Assembly (NCBI GenBank): GCA_937139475.1
Contig: CAKZQF010000199.1
Span: 1-43,221, forward strand
From: an uncultured Gammaproteobacteria bacterium
Lineage (GTDB): Bacteria > Pseudomonadota > Gammaproteobacteria > Enterobacterales > Psychrobiaceae
Length of the DNA: 43,221 nucleotides
Direction: 5' to 3'
Shown here: positions 16,021 through 23,410 of the stretch, piece by piece
Layout of the letters: each line of letters begins with the position of its first letter
Position numbering within the stretch: position 1 is the first letter of the stretch
Program-made: the position numbers and the translations under genes
The notes under the pieces: model-generated
What the model saw: only the letters and a program-made list of their open reading frames with translations
Database searches by the model: none
What the model was told of the DNA's origin: nothing

Positions 16021-17514
16021 ATGACAACTCATGTCAAACAACAACTTAGCCTTGGTGCAAACACGCAGCCTTTTGACCGATTTTTTGATAAATGTATTGG
16101 TTCGTGTCACGCGTATTTGACCTTACGTGAAGATTTTCGCGCTCATGTGCGTGAAGTGCAAGACCGCATTGGTTTTAACAGTATTCGTTGCCACGGCATT
16201 TTTCACGACTGGGTCGGAGTATATAGCGAAGTTGATGGTCAACCGGTGTATAACTTTCATAACGTCGACAAGATTTATGATTTTTTCCTAGAGCAGGACT
16301 TAAAACCTTATGTTGAACTAAGCTTTATGCCACAGGCACTAGCGAGTGGCGATGCGACCATTTTTCACTATCAAGCTAATATTACGCCGCCAAAAGACTA
16401 CAATGCGTGGGCAGCTATGATTACGGAGTTCTTGCTTCATCTAATTGAACGCTATGGTCTCGACGAAGTTTTGACTTGGAATTTTGAGGTGTGGAACGAG
16501 CCGGACTTGAAAGATCTTTTTTGGTCAGGCTCGCAGCAAGAATATTTTGAACTTTACCGCTATAGCGTTAATGCCATTAAGGCAATTGACCCACGCCTAA
16601 AAGTCGGCGGTCCGTCAACCTCAAAGAACTTATGGATTCAAGAATTACTTGATTTTTGCGAACGTGAGCAGCTACCAATTGACTTTATTTCTACTCATCA
16701 CTATTGCGCCGACGCGTCATTAGAGATTGGCAGCGACGTGTTTGAATTGGAATATCGCGGCCAACCAGCAATGAGAAATGACGTGGTTGCAGCGGTTGAA
16801 AAAGTTAGAACATCGGTATTTCCTAATTTAGAAGTCCATTATTCCGAATGGAATGTTTCGCCTTGTCATCAAGATAAGTATGGCAAGGATAGTGAATTTA
16901 CCGGGACATTCGTGCTGCAAACATTGCGCGATTTATCAGGGGTAGTTGATTCATACTCTTTCTGGTGTTTGTCTGATATCTTTGAGGAGTTAGGCCCCAG
17001 TCAGACGCCGTTCTCTGGCAAGTACGGTTTAATTAGTATGGATGGATTGCGCAAAACAACCTTCCACGCCTATCATTTTCTAAGTGCGCTTTATGGCAAT
17101 GTGCTTAACCCGGATGATACATCTTCGTGGGTAACCAAAGACAACGAAGAAAACATCCGAGTATTGTCATGGAACCATGACGAGCCAACGAGTGTCGACT
17201 TTAATGGCGCTGATTACCAACTCGAACACAGTACCAAGCAAGAGACTATTTACGTCACGGGTGTGCATGGTCAATACAGCATTGTGGCTTGGGTTGTCGA
17301 TAAAGATCGGGGTAATAGCTATCGTAACTGGCAAAAAATGGGTGAACCACAATATTTATCTAAGGCACAGGTTGAGCAGTTAAAGTCAATTCAAGAGCCG
17401 CACGAGTTTATTAACACAACGATACAATGTAATGGTGAGCTGACGTTAACTCATCAGATTGGTTCGTGTGGCTTCGTATTCTATGAAATTAAGCGTATTA
17501 ACGAGGTAGGATAG
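16021..17514 (+). CDS. GH39 beta-xylosidase
   Basis: A 497-residue clan GH-A (beta/alpha)8 glycosidase without a signal peptide, so probably cytosolic. The acid/base is Glu160 in FEVWNEPDL and the nucleophile is Glu276 in VHYSEWNVS. This spacing matches characterised GH39 beta-xylosidases, and length is typical. HHYCAD (226-231) and WCLSDIFEE are further family segments. ATG 16021 was chosen over an upstream TTG at 15994 because AAGGA lies nearby and operator 4 ends just before. It heads the operon GH39, GPH symporter, TIM-barrel protein, ThuA, GH-A hydrolase. It should release xylose from xylo-oligosaccharides brought in by the symporter. Specificity for beta-1,3 or beta-1,4 bonds is open. 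Confidence 0.9.
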   Translation: MTTHVKQQLSLGANTQPFDRFFDKCIGSCHAYLTLREDFRAHVREVQDRIGFNSIRCHGIFHDWVGVYSEVDGQPVYNFHNVDKIYDFFLEQDLKPYVELSFMPQALASGDATIFHYQANITPPKDYNAWAAMITEFLLHLIERYGLDEVLTWNFEVWNEPDLKDLFWSGSQQEYFELYRYSVNAIKAIDPRLKVGGPSTSKNLWIQELLDFCEREQLPIDFISTHHYCADASLEIGSDVFELEYRGQPAMRNDVVAAVEKVRTSVFPNLEVHYSEWNVSPCHQDKYGKDSEFTGTFVLQTLRDLSGVVDSYSFWCLSDIFEELGPSQTPFSGKYGLISMDGLRKTTFHAYHFLSALYGNVLNPDDTSSWVTKDNEENIRVLSWNHDEPTSVDFNGADYQLEHSTKQETIYVTGVHGQYSIVAWVVDKDRGNSYRNWQKMGEPQYLSKAQVEQLKSIQEPHEFINTTIQCNGELTLTHQIGSCGFVFYEIKRINEVG

Positions 17515-17519
17515 GTTGT

Positions 17520-18872
17520 ATGTCAGATAATAAATTGTCAGTAAAAGAAAAAATTGGCTACGGCATGGGGGATGCGGCGAGTAACATTATCTTTCAAACG
17601 GTAATGACATTCTTAGCATTCTTTTATACCGATATTTTTGGTATTTCTGCTGCTGCGGTCGGCACCTTATTCTTATCGGTTCGCTTACTGGACGCCATCA
17701 CCGATCCGTTAATGGGCTCGCTTGCCGATCGAACACAAACCCGTTGGGGCAAATATCGCCCGTACCTGTTATGGTTATGTGTGCCTTACGCGCTCATTTG
17801 TGTTCTTACTTTTACCACTCCTGATTTTAGTGAAAGTGGAAAATTAATTTACGCCTTTATCACTTATGGTCTTTTAATGGTGATGTATACCGCGATTAAT
17901 ATTCCCTATTGTGCGCTCGGTGGCGTGCTTACTAACGATGCTGATGAGCGCATCTCAATTCAGTCATATCGATTTGCGCTAGCCACCATTGCTGGCATTT
18001 TAGTGATGGCTTTAACTCTGCCATTAGTTGAATATTTTGGTAATGGTGATAAGGCTCTCGGTTATCAAATTACTATGATAGTAATGAGTATTGTTGGTAT
18101 TGCGCTATTCTTGATTTGCTTTGCAACCACCAAAGAACGTGTTGCCAGCCCTGTACGTGAGGATACTTTCCTTAAAGCAGACATTAAAATGCTGTTTCGT
18201 AATGACCAATGGTTAGTGATTGCACTCGTCACTTTTGTGGTGATGTTTGCTGTGATTATACGAGCAACTGTATCTCTGTACTACGTAAACTATGTACTTG
18301 AGCGAGAAGACCTAGCCACTGTGTTTGTCACAGTTGGCATGGTGGGAATGCTTGGCGGCACTTTGACTACCAAGTTTGTAACTGACCGCTTCTGTAAAAT
18401 TAAGGTATACCGCGTGGTTACACTTCTCATCGCGATTATTTGCACTGGGTTTTACTTCCTACCGCCGGGCATGGTGATTGCTGCCTTTCTATTACACTTT
18501 GTTTTGGGTTTCTTGCAGCAAATGACTACACCAATTGTTTGGGTGATGATGACGGATACAGTGGATTATGGTGAGCTTAAAACAGGCACACGTTTAACAG
18601 CGTTTACCTTCTCTGGCTCATTGTTTGTGTTGAAACTAGGCATGTCAGTCGCGGGCGCTGTTGCTGGTTGGATTCTTGCGTTTTACGGTTATCAAGGTGG
18701 TCAAGAACAAACCTCTGAGTCACTCGATGGGATCAACCTGTTATTTACGCTGGTGCCAGCCCTTGGCTCGCTAGTTGCGTTCTTTTTAGTTGGCTTCTAT
18801 CGCCTTAATCGAAAAAAGATGCAACAAATTCAGCAGCAATTAACGGCTAAGAAAGGCGAGGTGAGCGCATGA
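17520..18872 (+). CDS. GPH-family (glycoside-pentoside-hexuronide) cation symporter
   Basis: A 450-residue inner-membrane protein with about 12 transmembrane helices. The N-terminus (KEKIGYGMGDAASNI) and the loop DPLMGSLADRTQTRWGKYRP (residues 59-78) are signatures of the GPH family, which includes XynP and MelB. NIPYCALGG and MTDTVDYGE, further family landmarks, are present. Members co-transport small oligosaccharides or xylosides with a cation. It starts 5 bp after the GH39 stop and overlaps the next gene by 4 bp (ATGA), so the genes are tightly coupled. It probably delivers the GH39 substrate to the cytosol. Confidence 0.93.
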   Translation: MSDNKLSVKEKIGYGMGDAASNIIFQTVMTFLAFFYTDIFGISAAAVGTLFLSVRLLDAITDPLMGSLADRTQTRWGKYRPYLLWLCVPYALICVLTFTTPDFSESGKLIYAFITYGLLMVMYTAINIPYCALGGVLTNDADERISIQSYRFALATIAGILVMALTLPLVEYFGNGDKALGYQITMIVMSIVGIALFLICFATTKERVASPVREDTFLKADIKMLFRNDQWLVIALVTFVVMFAVIIRATVSLYYVNYVLEREDLATVFVTVGMVGMLGGTLTTKFVTDRFCKIKVYRVVTLLIAIICTGFYFLPPGMVIAAFLLHFVLGFLQQMTTPIVWVMMTDTVDYGELKTGTRLTAFTFSGSLFVLKLGMSVAGAVAGWILAFYGYQGGQEQTSESLDGINLLFTLVPALGSLVAFFLVGFYRLNRKKMQQIQQQLTAKKGEVSA

Positions 18873-19765
18873 ACAGAAGAGAATTTATCCAAGGAGCAGC
18901 GTTAACCATGACCTTGCCACTTATCAATGGCTGTAGCTTGTTATCTCCATCGCGAAATAGCCACCTTTACAAAGGTGTACAGCTTCATAGCGTACGAGAG
19001 CAGTTGTCGACTAACCCCAATAACACATTTGCGGCTTTGGCTAATATTGGCTATCAGCATGTTGAATGGGCCGATATTACAACACTTGCCTCACAACATG
19101 CTGTTGCTCAAGCAAACGGACTTGAAGTGACTAGTGTCCATGCGATGTCGCCATTCTTATTTGGTGAGCGTGAGAGCATAGCGCATCACGGTATTAAGGT
19201 GCCAGTGGCACTTAACTCATCGCAAAAAGTTCTTGAACTGTTAGCACGTCATCAGATTAAGAACTTAGTATTCCCGTATTTATTTGTCGAAGAGCGCCAA
19301 AGCCTCGACCAATATAAATGGCTTATAGAGCAATTAAACCTATTAGGTGGCCAAGCTAAACAATTCGGTATCACGGTGAGTTACCACAACCATGAGTTTG
19401 AATTTAACGCCATTGATGGGCAATTGCCTTTTGATTTATTAGTGAGAGATTTAGAGCAAGTTGCATTTGAACTTGATGTGTTTTGGTTACAGTACGCAGG
19501 GGTAGATCCAGCGAAGATGATTGAGCAGCTTGGCGCACGATGCCGGTTACTACATTTAAAGGACTTAGCACCCAATATTGTGATGCCAACGCAGGTCGCT
19601 GCTAATGATTTTAAGCCGTTAGGACAAGGTAGTATTGATTTTTCTAGTGTCCTCGCCGCAGCAAAATCTGTCGGGGTGCAGCATGCCTTTGTTGAGCAAG
19701 ACCATGCTACTGCACCAATGCTTGAACAGCTTCGCCAAAGCTTTAATTATCTACAAACACAATAA
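18869..19765 (+). CDS. Exported sugar isomerase/epimerase-like TIM-barrel protein
   Basis: A 298-residue TIM-barrel protein with a Tat-type signal (NRREFIQGA, residues 2-10) and a lipobox-like INGC (Cys22), so it should act in the periplasm, unlike its two cytosolic relatives in the window. Metal-site candidates are Glu177 in YHNHEFEF (172-179), Asp203 (ELDVFW), His229 (LHLKD) and Glu276 (FVEQD). The GVQLHSVREQL start is typical of proteins found with GMC, Gfo/Idh and ThuA genes. It overlaps the symporter stop (ATGA). In 3-keto-glycoside systems such proteins isomerise or eliminate from the oxidised sugar; that role is inferred here. Confidence 0.85.
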   Translation: MNRREFIQGAALTMTLPLINGCSLLSPSRNSHLYKGVQLHSVREQLSTNPNNTFAALANIGYQHVEWADITTLASQHAVAQANGLEVTSVHAMSPFLFGERESIAHHGIKVPVALNSSQKVLELLARHQIKNLVFPYLFVEERQSLDQYKWLIEQLNLLGGQAKQFGITVSYHNHEFEFNAIDGQLPFDLLVRDLEQVAFELDVFWLQYAGVDPAKMIEQLGARCRLLHLKDLAPNIVMPTQVAANDFKPLGQGSIDFSSVLAAAKSVGVQHAFVEQDHATAPMLEQLRQSFNYLQTQ

Positions 19766-19783
19766 ATATTTAAAGGTTTTATT

Positions 19784-20782
19784 ATGAAACAATTATCACT
19801 GTTATCTCTCGCTGCGTTAATGATGCTAAGTGGTTGCTATACCACAAACAACAAGCCAGCTGCTAAGCCTGTTAAGGCACTTTATATTACTAGTGCTGGC
19901 TGGTTCCATCAGTATGAAGAGCAGATAGCGTTAGTGCATCAGGGGTTGAGTAAAGACGTGGCGGTTAGTCTTGATATTATTGTCGGCGACGTTGAGCGCT
20001 TAAAGCAAACTGACTTTGCCGCAGGTTATGATTTGCTTATTTATAACTTTTGTCATGCTGCGCAACGAGATGAAGAATTTGTTGAAAGTCTTATTAGACC
20101 GGTTTACCAAGATGGAAAGCCGCTTATCGCGCTGCATTGCACAATGCACTCTTTTCAGTTTGATAAACGTTGGCCTGTCTTCCTAGGACTAAAGACTTTG
20201 CGTCATGAAAAGCAACGTAGTTTTGAGGTGACAACAGTTGGAGAGCACGAGCTACTAAACAATATCGCCGCTAGTTTTTCCCTCGCTAGCGATGAGCTTT
20301 ATTTAACAATAGAAAAAGATGAGAAAATTACACCGTTACTTAATGCGTATGGAGTTGAGTCAAAAGCAGTGCATACGCAGGGCTGGCTTTATCAATCAGG
20401 AAAAGGCGAGGTGATTGCCACTACTTTGGGGCATCATCAAAATACGTTATCGGATCAAAATTTTCAGCAGTTTCTAGCTAACAGTGTTACCTATTTAACT
20501 AAATCACAAGGGGAAAACCGCCAAGTTGCAGCGCTGGGTGAGGGGAAAATCACTGTACTTAGCGAAAATGCCAAATACCCTGACAGTGCTCTACGCCAAT
20601 GTGTTATTCACAACATGTTTTCAATAGGTGGTGAGAAAGTCAACGCGTGTATTGAAATGCAATGTAATGATCAAAATAAAGAACAATGTACCAAACAGTG
20701 CCAAGAGGATAATCCGTGGCCCGTGCCTGAAACATTATGGGATGACTGTCAAAGCGGTAAATTGACAGCACCTAAGCAATAA
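19784..20782 (+). CDS. ThuA-like lipoprotein with a six-cysteine C-terminal tail
   Basis: A 332-residue lipoprotein: signal peptide 1-17, lipobox LSGC (Cys18). Residues about 30-240 fit the ThuA-like fold (glutamine amidotransferase-like), including LHCTMHSF (118-125). ThuA proteins act in trehalose or sucrose catabolism through 3-keto intermediates. The C-terminal part, about residues 265-332, is an addition with six cysteines (273, 289, 294, 302, 306, 322), suggesting a small disulfide-bonded domain in the periplasm. ATG 19784 follows TTTAAAGG. It lies between the exported TIM-barrel gene and the GH-A hydrolase gene in the same operon. Confidence 0.83.
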   Translation: MKQLSLLSLAALMMLSGCYTTNNKPAAKPVKALYITSAGWFHQYEEQIALVHQGLSKDVAVSLDIIVGDVERLKQTDFAAGYDLLIYNFCHAAQRDEEFVESLIRPVYQDGKPLIALHCTMHSFQFDKRWPVFLGLKTLRHEKQRSFEVTTVGEHELLNNIAASFSLASDELYLTIEKDEKITPLLNAYGVESKAVHTQGWLYQSGKGEVIATTLGHHQNTLSDQNFQQFLANSVTYLTKSQGENRQVAALGEGKITVLSENAKYPDSALRQCVIHNMFSIGGEKVNACIEMQCNDQNKEQCTKQCQEDNPWPVPETLWDDCQSGKLTAPKQ

Positions 20783-20800
20783 AAACTAGAGGAATTGATT

Positions 20801-22981
20801 TTGAAATACTCGTTAATTAAAAAAGCAATTAGCCCACTAGCACTTTCTGTGCTGCTAGCCGGTTGCGCAGAGAATGCAACGAACAAAGAGCATGTCGCAC
20901 AGGACATAAGCGCGCCGGTGCCGCTGCGTTTGGTAAGTGATGTAAGTTGGGATGACTTTCACCCCTACGGCTGCGAGATTGAACGGCCTAACGTTAATGA
21001 AATTAAGATCCGCCTAACGGGTACATCTTGTACGCTAATGATGAGCAGCGATAAACTCAGTTTACTAAAACCAGATCAATGGTTATCGTTTGTTCGCCAT
21101 GGAGACGGTCCAAGTGTGCTAGGCACGACCATGTTATTTTGGAATAAAAGTAACCAAACCCGTAGTCCAGATCTTACCTTATCTGATGGCTTATTCCCTA
21201 ATCTCGAGGCCCGTAGAGCGTTCCCGCTAAAGTTACTCAAGGAAGGGCGAGGTATTCCAAAAACACCTGGTTCATTAATAGGCTTTGCCTTTGGGCGTGG
21301 GGTCCATTTAGATGAATGGAATAAGATGGGAGTTAATATTTCAAATTACTTTGGTGGGCCAACGCGCACTGTTACGTTAAGTGAATTTAAAATCACTGAC
21401 GCTGAACCGGATTATCCGGTAGGTAATACCAAAATGCTTGATAGCATAGGGCAGTGGAAGCAACGTGACTTTAAAGACAAGATTTCTGACTTGGAGTCTA
21501 TGAAAGAGTATCTCATTGGAGAAGCTGCTAAGGATGTTCCACCGCGTGAAAGTCAAACACTTAGTCAGTACGGTGGCATTAAGGCAAAGCGCTTTGAGAG
21601 TAACGGTTTTTTTCAAACCAAACATGACGGAGAACGTTGGTATCTAGTTGACCCAGAAGGTTATGCGTTTTATAGCATAGGTATTGATATTATAGGTGCC
21701 GGTATTGGTGGTAATATCGACGGAATAGAAAGCCTACACGATTGGTTACCACCACAAGATGATAAAACGTTTGAAAAAGCGTGGATACAAGCAGATTATT
21801 TACAAGATATTCGGTCTGAAACGGGAATGGGCTCTGCCAACTTATTCGATTTTGGCACAGCAAACCTCATTCGAACTTTTGGTAAAGATTGGCACGAGCA
21901 ATGGAGTAAAATCACCGCTCGTCGTCTCATCGAATGGAACGTTAATACCGTGGGTAATTGGTCTGATATGGACTTTGCCCGTTCTGCCAAAACGCCTTAC
22001 GTTATGCCGATGGAAGACTTTCCTGTAACGAATAAGCGCATCTTTAGGGATTTTCCAGATGTGTTTAGTCCAGAATATGCTCAAAAAGCTAAAGTCTTTG
22101 CTAAACAGCTGGAAGAATTTAAAAATGACAAATACCTTATTGGCTACTTTATGAATAATGAGCCTGGCTGGGCTTATGTTCCACAACTTAACATTGCAGA
22201 AGAGCTATTGTCACAAGGTGAAGGTTTTGTGTCTAAAACGGTGCTAATTAACTTCTTAAGCGAACGTTATAAGCAAGATATTAGCGCGTTTAATAGAGCG
22301 TGGGCTCTCGAGCTTGGGGCATTTAGCGATTTACATCAGCCACGCCGTCGCGCTAGCGAGCTATCAGCGCAAGCCAAGGCTGACTTAACCGAGTTTTCTA
22401 CACGTATGTTAGACGAGTATGTACGTGTGCCTGTTGCTGCAACAAAAGCTGTTGACCCTAATCATTTAAATATGGGCATGCGGTGGGCCTCTAGTGCGCT
22501 TAAGCATAAATGGCGCTTTGCTGGTAGTCAGTATCTTGATGTGTTTTCGATGAATAACTACACAGATGATCCAACTGCAAGGCTAGATATCGCGGCAGAG
22601 ATGTCTGGTGGAAAACCAGTGTTGATAGGTGAGTTCCATCATGGTTCGATGGAAGGTGGTCATCCGTCATATGGCGCGCGTTGGACAGCGACAGAGGCGG
22701 AGCGTGCTCAAGCTTACCGCTATTATGCGGAAAATGCGGTGAGTCATAAAAACAGCATCGGGCTTCATTATTTTGCCTATAACGATGATCCTGTATTAGG
22801 CCGCTTCGATGGTGAAAACTTCCATCATGGTTTTGTCACCACAGCGCATAAGCCATACAGTGATTTCATCAAAGGTTACACTGAGGTCAACAAGGACTTA
22901 TATGACGTGTTACTCGGTAAGAAAGAAAAGTCACCTAAGTACAAAGATGGGATGGTCTCTTCTTACCCAATGACCTTTTAA
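20801..22981 (+). CDS. Clan GH-A agarase-like (GH50/GH42-like) glycoside hydrolase, lipoprotein
   Basis: A 726-residue lipoprotein: signal MKYSLIKKAISPLALSVL and lipobox LAGC (Cys22). The N-terminal about 200 residues look like a beta-rich carbohydrate-binding domain. The catalytic part begins near WYLVDPEGYAFYSIG (residues 280-294), a stretch seen in agarase-like GH-A enzymes. Probable acid/base Glu454 (YFMNNEPGWA) and nucleophile Glu611 (VLIGEFHHG). No ATG precedes the signal; TTG 20801 is chosen because AGAGGA (20788-20793) is seven bases away, while TTG 20795 is too close. It ends the operon at the terminator 23007-23035. The substrate is not determined; agarose is unlikely to be the main glycan of this locus. 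Confidence 0.72.
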   Translation: MKYSLIKKAISPLALSVLLAGCAENATNKEHVAQDISAPVPLRLVSDVSWDDFHPYGCEIERPNVNEIKIRLTGTSCTLMMSSDKLSLLKPDQWLSFVRHGDGPSVLGTTMLFWNKSNQTRSPDLTLSDGLFPNLEARRAFPLKLLKEGRGIPKTPGSLIGFAFGRGVHLDEWNKMGVNISNYFGGPTRTVTLSEFKITDAEPDYPVGNTKMLDSIGQWKQRDFKDKISDLESMKEYLIGEAAKDVPPRESQTLSQYGGIKAKRFESNGFFQTKHDGERWYLVDPEGYAFYSIGIDIIGAGIGGNIDGIESLHDWLPPQDDKTFEKAWIQADYLQDIRSETGMGSANLFDFGTANLIRTFGKDWHEQWSKITARRLIEWNVNTVGNWSDMDFARSAKTPYVMPMEDFPVTNKRIFRDFPDVFSPEYAQKAKVFAKQLEEFKNDKYLIGYFMNNEPGWAYVPQLNIAEELLSQGEGFVSKTVLINFLSERYKQDISAFNRAWALELGAFSDLHQPRRRASELSAQAKADLTEFSTRMLDEYVRVPVAATKAVDPNHLNMGMRWASSALKHKWRFAGSQYLDVFSMNNYTDDPTARLDIAAEMSGGKPVLIGEFHHGSMEGGHPSYGARWTATEAERAQAYRYYAENAVSHKNSIGLHYFAYNDDPVLGRFDGENFHHGFVTTAHKPYSDFIKGYTEVNKDLYDVLLGKKEKSPKYKDGMVSSYPMTF

Positions 22982-23006
22982 TTAGATAGTTACTAATGAA
23001 CTATGG

Positions 23007-23035
23007 GGCATTACTTAACGGTAATGCCTTTTTTT
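23007..23035 (+). terminator. Terminator after the GH39-to-GH-A operon
   Basis: GGCATTAC (23007-23014), loop TTAACG, GTAATGCC (23021-23028), followed by seven T residues. Confidence 0.92.
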
Positions 23036-23059
23036 ATGCCAATAAAAAGAGAATATCAA

Positions 23060-23350
23060 ATGATTAGGCTCAGCGTGTTGTTTACCTTACATCGTTGGGT
23101 TGATACCCAGCAAACTTTAGCGTTCATAGCATCACTCAAGCAACTTTCACCTATTAAGGAGGTTATAAATTTTGAATGTTCATGCCTTACTGGTAGGTAG
23201 AATCAATATGATCATGCAGTGACCATGTTGTTTGAAACGGAGAATGACTATGCTTTGTATGATCAGCATCGATTACATCAGTGTTTTGTTGAACAATGCT
23301 GGCTTAAGGAGGTGAAGTCGTTTGTAGAGATAGATGGCGAATTGATTTAA
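23060..23350 (+). pseudogene. Dabb-domain (stress-responsive A/B barrel) gene with an in-frame amber stop
   Basis: From ATG 23060 to TAA 23350 one frame gives a 96-codon product that fits the Dabb family: MIRLSVLFTLHRWVDTQ at the start (compare MIRHIVLF in typical members), KEVINFECSC in the middle and DHAVTMLFETENDYALY, then HQCFVEQ and KEVKSFVEIDGELI. Codon 47 (23198-23200) is TAG, so only 46 residues would be made. The rest of the frame is intact, so the lesion looks recent, or the base may be a sequencing error. Dabb proteins are small dimers often found beside sugar or aromatic catabolic genes. It lies 24 bp past the upstream operon terminator. Confidence 0.75.
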
Positions 23351-23354
23351 GTAA

Positions 23355-23389
23355 AAACGGCCCTGTCATCTGATTTGACCGGGCCGTTT
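23355..23389. terminator. Bidirectional terminator between Dabb remnant and GH43
   Basis: AAACGGCCC (23355-23363) and GGGCCGTTT (23381-23389) enclose a second GTCA/TGAC stem. A T run follows on the minus strand, so it serves the GH43 operon best. Confidence 0.85.
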
Positions 23390-23410
23390 CAACTGGTGCT
23401 TTTCTTCTGG

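Noticed and set aside
23003..23059. An upstream start for the Dabb-like gene
   Set aside because: It would run through the strong terminator hairpin at 23007-23035; ATG 23060 matches the family's N-terminus.
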